This document shows positions 39,426 through 47,943 of a DNA stretch of 64,000 nt, piece by piece (within the stretch, counting starts at the first letter, position 1; every line of letters begins with the position of its first letter). Position numbers and translations under genes: made by a program. The stretch covers positions 2,306,046 to 2,370,045 of the forward strand of contig CP073692.1 of NCBI GenBank assembly GCA_018228665.1. The letters are read 5' to 3'. The DNA comes from Faecalicatena sp. Marseille-Q4148. GTDB lineage: Bacteria > Bacillota > Clostridia > Lachnospirales > Lachnospiraceae. Under the pieces are notes generated by a model. The model did no database searches. It was given only the letters and a program-made list of their open reading frames with translations, and was not told the origin of the DNA.

Positions 39426-39438
39426 CATTTTCTTTGAA

Positions 39439-39705
39439 TTATCTTAAATCGTCAAGATTTTCCGGAAGACCGAACAGAATCTGCTCGCCTTTATTGACAA
39501 CGATACAAGGAAGACCGACACGATTGTTTTCTTTGATAGCATCAAACTCAGGTCTTGTATCACGATATGCAAGAAATTGCTTCAATGGAAGCATACCGGA
39601 AGAAATATCGACAGTAACAAAGTTAATGCCTGCTTCGGAAAGAGCCTCTTTCACTGGTGGACATCCCGGTCAATGTGAACTTGAAAATAAAACGATTTTT
39701 TTCAT
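39439..39705 (-). CDS. Glutaredoxin-like selenoprotein (in-frame TGA read as Sec)
   Basis: An 88-residue thioredoxin-fold protein if TGA at 39672-39670 is read as selenocysteine. The start ATG (39705) has AGGAGG upstream and gives MKKIVLFSSSH-U-PGC, so TGA sits exactly at the first residue of the CxxC redox motif (UPGC). The rest continues in frame with the cis-Pro motif VGLPCIVV and ends normally. A GAAAG/CTTTC hairpin with an AGGCT loop begins 18 bases after TGA, where a bacterial SECIS should be. Ignoring TGA gives only a headless 71-residue frame. A nonsense mutation is the alternative; selA/B/C genes cannot be checked here. Confidence 0.8.
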
Positions 39706-39992
39706 GAAGAAAACCTCCTTTATAGATAGAATAAATAAATCTTGTACAACTATATACGGATTCTATCATAAAGTGGTGAGAAATACAAATAAAAAACAAC
39801 AAGCCAAGTAATGTAAATTTATCAGACAAAAAATGTTCTTTGGCATCTTGTACAGAATTGAAAAAAAAGTTTGTGCAAGTAGAGTATAGCGTATTTTTGC
39901 AATATTCTATATACTAAGAACAACGAGAAAAGATATGCGTGAATGATTGTATTAATAATTATGGAAAAAGATTTTTAGGAGGAAACACTGAA

Positions 39993-41105
39993 ATGGCAAG
40001 TTTATCATTAAAACACATTAACAAGACATATCCGAACGGATTTGAAGCTGTTAAAGACTTCAACCTTGAGATTGAAGATAAAGAATTCATCATCTTCGTA
40101 GGACCATCAGGATGTGGTAAATCAACTACACTTCGTATGATCGCTGGTCTGGAAGAAATTACATCCGGTGAATTAAAGATCGGAGATAAAGTAGTTAACG
40201 ATGTAGAACCAAAAGACAGAGATATCGCGATGGTATTCCAGAACTACGCTCTGTATCCTCATATGACAGTATATGACAACATGGCTTTCGGTCTTAAATT
40301 AAGAAAAGTTCCGAAAGATGAGATTGATAAAATGGTTCATGAAGCAGCAAGAATCCTTGACCTGGAACCATTATTAGATCGTAAACCAAAAGCTTTATCA
40401 GGTGGACAGAGACAGCGTGTTGCTATGGGACGTGCTATCGTTCGTAGCCCGAAAGTATTCCTTATGGATGAGCCGCTTTCTAACCTTGATGCTAAGTTAA
40501 GAGGTCAGATGCGTATCGAGATTTCTAAATTACATCAGAGATTAGGTACAACAATCATCTATGTAACACATGACCAGGTAGAGGCTATGACACTTGGTAC
40601 AAGAATCGTAGTTATGAGCGCTGGTATTGTTCAGCAGGTAGATACACCTAAAGCATTATATGATACACCATGTAACTTATTCGTAGCCGGATTCATCGGA
40701 TCACCACAGATGAACTTCTTAGATGCTACATGTAAAGTAAATGGCGGTAAAGTAAGTCTTCAGGTTGGAGCTGCAAACATTGCACTTCCAGATGCAAAAG
40801 GTAAGAAATTAATCGAAGGTGGATACGAAGGAAAGACAGTTGTACTTGGTATTCGTCCGGAAGACGTACATGATGAGGCTGATTTCATTGCTAAATCTCC
40901 GGATACATGTATCGAAGCTACAATCCGTGTATACGAGATGTTAGGTGCAGAAGCAAACTTATACTTCGATTACGAAGGAGCTAACATGACAGCTCGCGTT
41001 GAGCCAAGAACACCAGCAAGACCTGGCGATACAGTGAAGTTTGCATTTGACGCAGATAAGATCCATGTATTTGACAAAGAAACAGAGATGACAATCACAA
41101 ACTAA
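39993..41105 (+). CDS. ugpC: Sugar ABC importer ATPase, MsmX/UgpC type
   Basis: A 370-residue ATPase with an N-terminal nucleotide-binding domain (Walker A GPSGCGKST near 37, signature LSGGQRQR near 134, Walker B VFLMDEP, H-loop VTHD) and a C-terminal OB/TOBE regulatory domain (about 240-370, VLGIRPEDVH). Such proteins serve several carbohydrate importers at once. Isolated location and strongly biased codon use (many TTA/CTT, GGT, GTA typical of abundant proteins) suggest high expression. The ATG at 39993 follows AGGAGG; the upstream in-frame ATG at 39939 lacks a site. It could energise the importer at 9763-12924. Confidence 0.9.
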   Translation: MASLSLKHINKTYPNGFEAVKDFNLEIEDKEFIIFVGPSGCGKSTTLRMIAGLEEITSGELKIGDKVVNDVEPKDRDIAMVFQNYALYPHMTVYDNMAFGLKLRKVPKDEIDKMVHEAARILDLEPLLDRKPKALSGGQRQRVAMGRAIVRSPKVFLMDEPLSNLDAKLRGQMRIEISKLHQRLGTTIIYVTHDQVEAMTLGTRIVVMSAGIVQQVDTPKALYDTPCNLFVAGFIGSPQMNFLDATCKVNGGKVSLQVGAANIALPDAKGKKLIEGGYEGKTVVLGIRPEDVHDEADFIAKSPDTCIEATIRVYEMLGAEANLYFDYEGANMTARVEPRTPARPGDTVKFAFDADKIHVFDKETEMTITN

Positions 41106-41128
41106 TCTGATTTGTGAGAAAGATACAG

Positions 41129-41174
41129 AAGCTGTTGTTTTGCAATAATAGATTGTAAAGCAGCAGCTTTGTTT
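41129..41174 (+). terminator. Terminator after the UgpC-like gene
   Basis: An 18-bp stem starting AAGCTGTTG at 41129 and ending at 41169, with a few G-T pairs and a 5-base loop, followed by TGTTT. Confidence 0.75.
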
Positions 41175-41238
41175 ATAGATTTTATATAAAATGGCGAAAA
41201 CAATGTTTCGATATGAAACAAAATTGGTTAGAATGTTC

Positions 41239-41267
41239 TTGACAAACGAAAAGAGAAAAGGTATATT
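41239..41267 (+). promoter_or_regulatory. Promoter of the riboswitch-controlled cation ATPase
   Basis: TTGACA at 41239, 17-base spacer, TATATT at 41262. Confidence 0.8.
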
Positions 41268-41277
41268 ACTGTGTAGA

Positions 41278-41414
41278 TAAAAGGGAGTAACTAACATTCC
41301 GGAAGATTTGTGGAATGTTTGCGATGTCGTCAATACGATGAATAGATCATCCGTATCGTAATGAAATAGTGAGACTTTTATTGTACTGTTTTAGTGCAAT
41401 AAAGGTCTTTTTTT
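41278..41414 (+). promoter_or_regulatory. yybP-ykoY (Mn2+) riboswitch with terminator
   Basis: The leader has the conserved AAAAGGGAGTAAC start, the GTCGTCAATACG loop and a closing segment AGACTTTTA, matching the yybP-ykoY class that senses Mn2+. Immediately after it GACTTTTATTG (41373) pairs with CAATAAAGGTC (41397) over 11 bp, followed by seven T, giving an intrinsic terminator as expression platform. Mn2+ binding should prevent termination and switch on the ATPase downstream. Class assignment is from conserved sequence; folding was not computed. Confidence 0.85.
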
Positions 41415-41531
41415 ATAAGGTAAGATCAGAAGAAGTGATGCAGATTCTGAACTGCCGGGAAAAAGACCTTGCACTAAAGCGTAAAAACTGTAATGGCAGT
41501 CAATACTAAAAAAGAAATGGAGGACATGGAT

Positions 41532-44156
41532 ATGCAGGAATGGTATCAAAAAAATGTCGACGATGTGCGGAAAACATTAAATGGACACAGTAATCCGCTG
41601 ACATCACAGGAAGCGAAGCAGCATCAGGAAAAATACGGCAAGAACGAACTTCAGGAAGGAAAGAAGAAAAGCGTTTTCCAGATTTTCCTGGAACAGTACA
41701 AAGATTTTCTCGTTATTATTTTGATTATTGCAGCAATCGTTTCCGGATTCTTAGGAGATTTTGAGAGTGCAATTGTAATTCTGATCGTAATTACAATGAA
41801 TGCGATTCTTGGTACGGTTCAGACCGTGAAAGCAGAACAGTCACTGCAGAGCCTGAAGAAGCTGTCAGCGCCTGAAGCAAAAGTAGTAAGAGACGGCACA
41901 GCAATTAAAGTTCCGGCATCAGAAGTTACTGTAGGTGATGAAGTAATGCTGGAAGCCGGAGATTATGTACCGGCAGATGGACGTATTCTTGTAAATGCAA
42001 GTTTAAAGATTGACGAGAGTGCGCTGACTGGAGAAAGTTTACCGGTAGAAAAAGATGACAGTGTGCTTACAAGCGAAGTACCGTTAGGTGACAGAGTGAA
42101 TATGGTATTTTCAGGAAGTTTTGTCACATATGGTCGTGGATCTTTTATTGTAACAGAAACAGGTATGAATACAGAGGTAGGAAAGATCGCAGGTCTTCTT
42201 GAGACAGCGGCAGAGAAGAAAACACCGCTTCAGGTAAGCCTTGATGATTTCGGTAAGAAACTTTCTATCGCGATTCTTGTATTCTGCGGATTATTATTTG
42301 GAATGAACGTACTTCGCGGTAATCCAATCGGAGATTCTTTCTTATTTGCAGTTGCACTTGCAGTAGCAGCAATTCCGGAAGCGCTCAGTTCTATCGTTAC
42401 AATCGTACTTTCTTTCGGTACACAGAAGATGGCGAAGGAACATGCGATTATTCGTAAGCTGCAGGCAGTGGAAGGACTTGGAAGTGTGTCTATTATCTGT
42501 TCTGATAAAACAGGTACTCTGACACAGAATAAGATGACTGTTGAGAAATACTATGTAAATGGAAGTGTTGTTGAGGCAGATGCAATCGATATGAAAGATG
42601 ATCTGACAAAACGCCTTATGAATTACAGTATTTTATGTAATGATGCCACAGTAATTGATGGAGAAGAAATCGGAGATCCTACAGAAACAGCGCTTGTTGC
42701 TCTTGGAAATAAATACGGTGTGGATGCACTTGTTCTCAGAGGAGAAAATTCAAGAGTTGCTGAAGTTCCGTTTGACAGTGACAGAAAATTGATGTCTACA
42801 GTTCATCCGAACTCAGAAAGCGGCAATACATTCTATATGATCACGAAGGGAGCCGTAGACGTACTTCTTGACAGAACAAACAGAATTATTGAGAAAGACG
42901 GTATTCGTGAGATTACAGAAGAAGATAAGAAAGCAATTGAAGAACAGAACCAGGCATTTTCAAGATCAGGACTTCGTGTACTTGCTTTTGCATACAAAGA
43001 AGTGTCTGAAGAGCTTGTGAAGAATGGTGTTTCTGTTAATGATGAATATGATTATACATTTGTAGGTCTGACAGCAATGATGGACCCGCCGCGTGTGGAA
43101 TCTATGGCGGCTGTTGCAGAATGTAAGAAGGCAGGAATCCGCCCGATCATGATTACAGGTGACCATAAAGTTACGGCAGCAGCGATTGCAAAGAGAATCG
43201 GTATTCTGGAAAATGAATCTGAGGCATGCGAAGGCGCTGTGATCGATCCGATGTCAGATGAAGAACTGAAAGATTTTGTAGAAGGTATTTCTGTATATGC
43301 GAGAGTTTCACCGGAGCATAAGATCCGTATCGTAAAAGCATGGCAGGAAAAAGGAAATATTGTTGCTATGACAGGAGACGGTGTAAATGACGCGCCGGCT
43401 CTGAAGCAGGCAGATATCGGAGTTGCTATGGGTATTACAGGAAGTGAGGTTGCAAAAGATGCATCTTCTATGATCCTGACAGATGATAACTTCGCGACAA
43501 TTGTAAAAGCAGTAGAAAACGGAAGAAATATTTACAAAAATATTAAGAGCGCTATTCAGTTCCTGTTATCAGGTAACTTTGGTGCGATCCTGACAGTATT
43601 ATTTGCTTCTGTTGCAAACCTTCCGGTACCATTTAAAGCAGTCCATTTGTTATTTATTAACCTTCTGACAGACAGTCTCCCGGCGATTGCACTTGGACTT
43701 GAGCCGCATGTTGAGACAGTTATGGAAGAGAAACCTCGTCCGCATAATGAATCTATCTTAACAAAAGATTTCCTTGCAAAGATTGGAACAGAAGGATTTG
43801 TTGTAGGATTCCTGACAAGTATTGCATTCTTAATCGGTTTATCAAGAGGAGGTGCAGATCTTGGAGCAACAATGGCATTCGGTACATTGTGTACAGCAAG
43901 ACTTGTACATGGATTTAACTGTAAATCAGATAAACCTGTTATCTTTAAGAAAGCATTCTGGAACAATATTTATTTAATCGGTGCATTTTTAATTGGACTT
44001 ATCCTAATTTCAGGTGTATTATTAATTCCAGGGCTGAAGAATGTATTTGATGTAGTAACACTTAGCTGGACAGAATACGGTATGGTATGCGGTCTTGCAG
44101 TGCTTGTACTTCCAATCGTTCAGCTTCTGAAATGGATCATCAAAGGAAGGAAATAG
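41532..44156 (+). CDS. P-type cation-transporting ATPase (P2A type; Mn2+/Ca2+ export)
   Basis: An 874-residue membrane pump. Phosphorylated Asp is in SDKTGTLTQ (about residue 325), the TGES loop is at ALTGESLPVE, MTGDGVNDAPALKQADIG marks the hinge, and VAAIPEAL in helix M4 is the ion site. About ten membrane helices. The riboswitch upstream and the known role of similar lactococcal/streptococcal pumps point to Mn2+ (or Ca2+) export. ATG at 41532 has GGAGG 8 bases upstream; in-frame ATGs at 41493, 41517 and 41526 exist. The AI-2E gene follows by 3 bases. Confidence 0.9.
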   Translation: MQEWYQKNVDDVRKTLNGHSNPLTSQEAKQHQEKYGKNELQEGKKKSVFQIFLEQYKDFLVIILIIAAIVSGFLGDFESAIVILIVITMNAILGTVQTVKAEQSLQSLKKLSAPEAKVVRDGTAIKVPASEVTVGDEVMLEAGDYVPADGRILVNASLKIDESALTGESLPVEKDDSVLTSEVPLGDRVNMVFSGSFVTYGRGSFIVTETGMNTEVGKIAGLLETAAEKKTPLQVSLDDFGKKLSIAILVFCGLLFGMNVLRGNPIGDSFLFAVALAVAAIPEALSSIVTIVLSFGTQKMAKEHAIIRKLQAVEGLGSVSIICSDKTGTLTQNKMTVEKYYVNGSVVEADAIDMKDDLTKRLMNYSILCNDATVIDGEEIGDPTETALVALGNKYGVDALVLRGENSRVAEVPFDSDRKLMSTVHPNSESGNTFYMITKGAVDVLLDRTNRIIEKDGIREITEEDKKAIEEQNQAFSRSGLRVLAFAYKEVSEELVKNGVSVNDEYDYTFVGLTAMMDPPRVESMAAVAECKKAGIRPIMITGDHKVTAAAIAKRIGILENESEACEGAVIDPMSDEELKDFVEGISVYARVSPEHKIRIVKAWQEKGNIVAMTGDGVNDAPALKQADIGVAMGITGSEVAKDASSMILTDDNFATIVKAVENGRNIYKNIKSAIQFLLSGNFGAILTVLFASVANLPVPFKAVHLLFINLLTDSLPAIALGLEPHVETVMEEKPRPHNESILTKDFLAKIGTEGFVVGFLTSIAFLIGLSRGGADLGATMAFGTLCTARLVHGFNCKSDKPVIFKKAFWNNIYLIGAFLIGLILISGVLLIPGLKNVFDVVTLSWTEYGMVCGLAVLVLPIVQLLKWIIKGRK

Positions 44157-44159
44157 TGA

Positions 44160-45335
44160 ATGAATTTTTCTAAGGAAAATATTAAGCAGATACGAAGTCT
44201 GATTGTCTTTACGCTGTTATTGCTGATTGGATTGTGGAAATATGAAGTTGTATTAGATATTCTTGGATTTGTGTGGGGAATTATATCGCCGTTTATTCTC
44301 GGAGGTGCGATTGCATTTATTCTGAATGTACCGATGAATTTTATTCAGAAGAATTTGTTTGAAAAGAATAAATATTTTCAGACTGAAAAAGGAAAGAAAC
44401 TGCGGGATAAACTGGAAAATACAGTCAGTCTTGTCATTACAATCTTTTTGGTAATCAGTATTTTAGCAGTTGTGATCTTTGTCGTTGTGCCTCAGCTTGG
44501 TAAGACATTTGTAACACTAAAGCGCAATATAGAAGTATTTATCCCAAAGATTATGGCAGATATTGCAACGTTATTTGAAAATAACCCGCAGATTCTGGGA
44601 GAGCTGAATGGACTTCAGTTAGATTGGAAGCAGCTGAACTGGGATAATATTCTAACAACGATTATCGACTTTTTCCGTCATGGTGCAGGAAGTGTGCTTG
44701 GAAGCACTTATCAGGCAGCAAAGGGAATTGTAAGCGGTATGGCAACATTCTTCATTGCGTTTGTATTTGCATGTTATATTCTTCTTCAGAAAAAGAAATT
44801 AGCAGTACAGATTCGGAAAGTAATGTATGCATATCTAAAGACAGAGCAGGTAGAGAAGATTTTGGATGTTTGTTCATTGACTTACAAAACATTTTCCAGC
44901 TTCTTAACCGGTCAGTGTATGGAAGCCGTTATTCTTGGAACGATGTTTTTTGTAACAATGGGACTTTTAAAGTTTCCATATGCACTGCTTGTAGGTATGC
45001 TGATTGCGGTAACAGCGCTTGTTCCGATCTTTGGAGCATTTATCGGCTGTGCAGTCGGAGTGTTTCTGATCGTGATGGTCAGTCCGGTAAAGGCATTGGC
45101 ATTTATCGTATTATTCCTTGTTCTGCAGCAGATTGAAGGGAATCTGATCTATCCGCATGTAGTTGGAAATTCAGTCGGACTTCCGTCCATGTGGGTGCTT
45201 GTAGCAGTTACACTTGGAAGCAGTTTAATGGGAATTGTGGGAATGCTCGTATTTATTCCGATTACTTCTGTTATTTACAGTCTGCTTCGCAGAAGTGTGT
45301 ATGCACGGTTGGAGCAAAAGAAAATTAAGTTATAA
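44160..45335 (+). CDS. AI-2E family membrane transporter
   Basis: A 391-residue polytopic protein of the AI-2E (PF01594) family with eight or so helices; a soluble coiled stretch lies between helices 3 and 4 (about 120-170). Conserved parts are FILNVPMNFIQ, ALLVGMLIAVTALVPIFGAFIG and QQIEGNLIYPHVVGNSVGLP. Family members were first linked to autoinducer-2 export, others to Na+/H+ exchange; the substrate here is open. It starts 3 bases after the ATPase stop and is thus under the same riboswitch. Confidence 0.87.
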   Translation: MNFSKENIKQIRSLIVFTLLLLIGLWKYEVVLDILGFVWGIISPFILGGAIAFILNVPMNFIQKNLFEKNKYFQTEKGKKLRDKLENTVSLVITIFLVISILAVVIFVVVPQLGKTFVTLKRNIEVFIPKIMADIATLFENNPQILGELNGLQLDWKQLNWDNILTTIIDFFRHGAGSVLGSTYQAAKGIVSGMATFFIAFVFACYILLQKKKLAVQIRKVMYAYLKTEQVEKILDVCSLTYKTFSSFLTGQCMEAVILGTMFFVTMGLLKFPYALLVGMLIAVTALVPIFGAFIGCAVGVFLIVMVSPVKALAFIVLFLVLQQIEGNLIYPHVVGNSVGLPSMWVLVAVTLGSSLMGIVGMLVFIPITSVIYSLLRRSVYARLEQKKIKL

Positions 45336-45338
45336 ATG

Positions 45339-45389
45339 AAAACCGTTCGTCATATAGTTTGGAGAAAACAATATGGCGGGCGGTTTTTT
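45339..45389 (+). terminator. Hairpin abutting the spmA start
   Basis: A 17-bp stem (45339-45355 with 45371-45387, some G-T pairs) ending in TTTTTT. It terminates the AI-2E transcript and ends 2 bases before the likely spmA ATG. Confidence 0.8.
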
Positions 45390-45391
45390 CT

Positions 45392-45994
45392 ATGCTGAAT
45401 TGGCTTTGGGGCGGTATGATTTTTATTGGTGTGATTTATGGAGCATTTAATGGCAGGATGGCGGATATTACAAATGCGGCGCTGGACTCATCCAGAGAGG
45501 CGGTAAGCTTATGCATTACGATGATGGGAGTTATGTCTTTGTGGGTGGGACTTATGAAGATTGCAGAAAGTGCAGGAATCATAAAAGGATTGTCAGCAAG
45601 GATGAAGCCGATACTCCGGTTTCTGTTTCCGGAAGTACCGGATAATCATCCGGCACAGAAACATATGGCAGTAAATATGATTGCAAATGTTCTGGGACTT
45701 GGATGGGCAGCAACTCCGGCGGGGCTTAGAGCGATGGAGGAGCTTCGGGAATTGAACAAACAGTCCTGCAAAAGATATGGAGGTTCTGCAGCAGTGGCAA
45801 GCAATGCGATGTGCAATTTCCTGATTATTAATATTTCATCGCTGCAGCTGATTCCGGTAAATGTCATAGCTTATCGAAGCCAGTACGGCAGTGTGAATCC
45901 GGCAGGAATTATTGGAGCAGGAATTGTGGCAACGGCTGTGAGTACGGCGACAGGCATATTATTTTGTAAAATGATGGATTGGAAGAAGAAATAA
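45392..45994 (+). CDS. spmA: Spore maturation protein A
   Basis: A 200-residue membrane protein of the nucleoside-recognition (Gate) family, required with SpmB for spore core dehydration. Typical parts are MLNWLWGGMIFIGVIYGAFNG at the start, MGVMSLWVGLMKIAESAG, and NMIANVLGLGWAATPAGLRAMEEL. The chosen ATG fits the family start but has no ribosome site and lies directly after a terminator stem; a TTG at 45359 would put the stem inside the gene. SpmB, normally adjacent, is 3.4 kb downstream. Confidence 0.88.
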   Translation: MLNWLWGGMIFIGVIYGAFNGRMADITNAALDSSREAVSLCITMMGVMSLWVGLMKIAESAGIIKGLSARMKPILRFLFPEVPDNHPAQKHMAVNMIANVLGLGWAATPAGLRAMEELRELNKQSCKRYGGSAAVASNAMCNFLIINISSLQLIPVNVIAYRSQYGSVNPAGIIGAGIVATAVSTATGILFCKMMDWKKK

Positions 45995-45999
45995 GTATC

Positions 46000-46281
46000 A
46001 GTAGATGTGGAAAAAATACTTGCATATTGTGGAAAATACGTTATAATAAAACGAGTGTTGTGGAAAACACATGCTTTTTTGATAAGGATAATTCAATAAG
46101 ACAGTTCGTGACCATCCTGTCTATAAATAAAACTAGGGATTGCAAATTGAAGTACGCCCGGGCGTACTTTTATTTTGTTGTGGTATGATGGCGCTTTCGA
46201 AAAAAGGCGTCTTTTTTACTTTATAGGAAAGTTCGACTTTCGTCGAACTTTTGAATGAAAATAGCCCGCACAAAGGCGGGC
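46000..46281 (+). other. Promoter followed by an array of hairpins
   Basis: No ORF of coding quality. A TTGCAT/TATAAT promoter (46020-46047, spacer 16) is followed by GTGTT/AACAC near 46054, the 18-base palindrome AGTACGCCCGGGCGTACT at 46151 with T-rich tail, GGCGC/GCGTC near 46190 with six T, the 9-bp AAGTTCGAC/GTCGAACTT at 46229-46250, and GCCCGC/GCGGGC at about 46263-46281. It may be a small structured RNA or the hairpin end of the neighbouring HUH element. Confidence 0.5.
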
Positions 46282-46303
46282 AAAGGAAATAGACGGTTTG
46301 AGT

Positions 46304-46498
46304 TTAGAAGATATAAAAACCTTCTTCGCCGAAATCGTCATCATCCAGATCATCAAATTCGTGTAAGAAATAATCCATATCCAAAAGATCATCATCGCTC
46401 ATGTCGCGGACTTCGTCAGAAGTCATGCCTTCTGGAGGATTTTTAATATACTGTTCCCGAAGTTCCTTTGCAAGTTCTGCCTCAGTGATTCGTTTCAT
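46304..46498 (-). CDS. Small acidic protein next to the IS91-like transposase
   Basis: A 64-residue very acidic protein (SDEVRDMSDDDLLDMDYFLHEFDDLDDDDFGEE). The ATG at 46498 has GGAGG 8 bases upstream on the minus strand; frames starting at 46519 ignore this. It follows the transposase gene by about 20 bases on the same strand, so it is probably the second gene of the element. Function unknown; an acidic protein could act as accessory or inhibitor of the DNA-binding transposase. Confidence 0.65.
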   Translation of the reverse strand: MKRITEAELAKELREQYIKNPPEGMTSDEVRDMSDDDLLDMDYFLHEFDDLDDDDFGEEGFYIF

Positions 46499-46520
46499 AG
46501 TGATAGCCTCCATTTCCATA

Positions 46521-47720
46521 TTAGATACGTTGATTGTACCATGTAACAGGAGACTGTGGAAGAGAAGAAGGAGAGGCAGGAGAACGGCATCGGTGCTTAC
46601 GCATCACTCTTTCATATAATTCATGCAAAGGAACAGGTTCATGGTTGAAATATAACTCAAGGAAAAGCATAGTTGTACCACAAGAAGGGCATTTTAGAGG
46701 ATCATAACCAAAAGTATGAAGGATAGAATCTCGCCACCGATTAAAGGAAAGAAATATTTTGTGCTTTTCCCTGGAGATTGCTCTGTGAAGAGATTGGTCA
46801 GATTTACGATGTCTGGCATATATGCCGTAATAACGAATCATCTTGAAATGTTTTTCAGGGATATGCTGAGTAAGTCGTGCCATGAAATCAAGAACAGGGA
46901 GAGTTTCAGTGACCAGTTTTTCGTCTTCATGACGATTATAGTGAAAAGTAACAAATTCACCGTCGTAAGAATCAATACGAGAAGTTGCAATGACTGGTCT
47001 GCCAAGATAACGGCCAATGTACTTAATCACATGAGAGGGGTTGCATTTATTGGGCATAGCTCGAACATAAAAACCATTTTTATGTTCGGTGTAGATAGAA
47101 GCCTTAAGTTTTTTAAAGGAGTCACCGAGCTTAGAATGTAACTCGTTCAAAAGAGCCGTTTGGAATGAATCGCGCAAAAGCCTATAATTGAAGTGTTTTT
47201 TGTGACGCCAATGAAGAGAATTCCCAACGCCGCCTTCGGAAATGAGACAATGGATATGGGGATTCCACTTTAAATCTCTGCCAAAGGTATGAAGAACACA
47301 GATAAAGCCAGGAGTAAAGAGTTCGGTTTTGTTATCTTTATGGAACATGCGAGTGACAACACTGTTGACAGCAGAGAAAAGGCAGTTTAAAAGAGAACGG
47401 TCATTTAAAAATAGAGGACGTAGTTCTCGAGCAATGGTAAACACACAGTGGCGATGCTGGACATTGATGATCTTAAAAGACATAGAAGTAGTTCTGTCGA
47501 TGGAATACATGTTGCCGCAGGTAGGACAAAACCTAGAATGACAGCGGAAAGGAACATATTTGAAATTTCCGCAGGAAGGGCAGGCATACATGGCACCGCC
47601 AAAAGAAGGATCGCCACAATGAATCATTTTTTCTACATTTTCGATGACGGAGTCACGAGGATGTTGAATATAAATCATTTCCTCAAAATGGTCTTTAAAA
47701 ATTTTTTGTAAAACATTCAT
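46521..47720 (-). CDS. IS91-family HUH (rolling-circle) transposase
   Basis: A 399-residue transposase. An N-terminal zinc-binding domain (CPSCGNFKYVPFRCHSRFCPTCG, about 48-72) is followed by the HUH metal motif in WNPHIHCLISEGG near 150 and the nucleophile-type KYIGRYLGRPVIATSRI near 240. IS91 elements move by a single-strand rolling-circle route and leave neither terminal inverted repeats nor target duplications. The frame is intact, so it may be active. A second CPSCG near 365 is in the C-terminal tail. Confidence 0.9.
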   Translation of the reverse strand: MNVLQKIFKDHFEEMIYIQHPRDSVIENVEKMIHCGDPSFGGAMYACPSCGNFKYVPFRCHSRFCPTCGNMYSIDRTTSMSFKIINVQHRHCVFTIARELRPLFLNDRSLLNCLFSAVNSVVTRMFHKDNKTELFTPGFICVLHTFGRDLKWNPHIHCLISEGGVGNSLHWRHKKHFNYRLLRDSFQTALLNELHSKLGDSFKKLKASIYTEHKNGFYVRAMPNKCNPSHVIKYIGRYLGRPVIATSRIDSYDGEFVTFHYNRHEDEKLVTETLPVLDFMARLTQHIPEKHFKMIRYYGIYARHRKSDQSLHRAISREKHKIFLSFNRWRDSILHTFGYDPLKCPSCGTTMLFLELYFNHEPVPLHELYERVMRKHRCRSPASPSSLPQSPVTWYNQRI

Positions 47721-47943
47721 AAGACTATTATGAGGGAAAATGAGAAAAAAAGAAACCCCTAACCCCTCAAGAGTGAGGGGAAGGGGAGTTGAAGTGTCGG
47801 AGACACTTTTTTATTTCATAGAAAATTATCCGTTAGCCGTGTCACGCGCGCGGAGAATCACGTCTGAGGGATTTTTTCTATGGAAAGATAGTGAAAAATT
47901 ATAGAGAAATACAGGAGATCAGCGAAAGAAGGAGGAAGAACGC

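Larger units (their letters stand above)
46280..47820. mobile_element. IS91-like element (ends uncertain)
   Basis: Contains the HUH transposase and the small acidic gene. Hairpins flank it on both sides: GCCCGC/GCGGGC and AAGTTCGAC/GTCGAACTT on the left, and a C-rich/G-rich stem at about 47755-47788 plus AAGTGTC/GACACTT with T-tract at about 47793-47815 on the right. IS91-type ends are hairpins without inverted repeats, so the boundaries cannot be fixed without a copy from another locus. Confidence 0.5.

Noticed and set aside
39401..39811. A 136-residue plus-strand frame covering the selenoprotein gene
   Set aside because: No ribosome site and no motif, and it spans a terminator and the minus-strand glutaredoxin-like gene with AGGAGG.
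39623..39829. A minus-strand 68-residue frame over the start of the glutaredoxin-like gene
   Set aside because: It is in another frame and matches nothing; the frame with MKKIVLFSSSH-TGA-PGC fits the fold.
47816..47943. Possible preQ1 riboswitch before queL
   Set aside because: No preQ1-like aptamer core could be seen by eye in this region.
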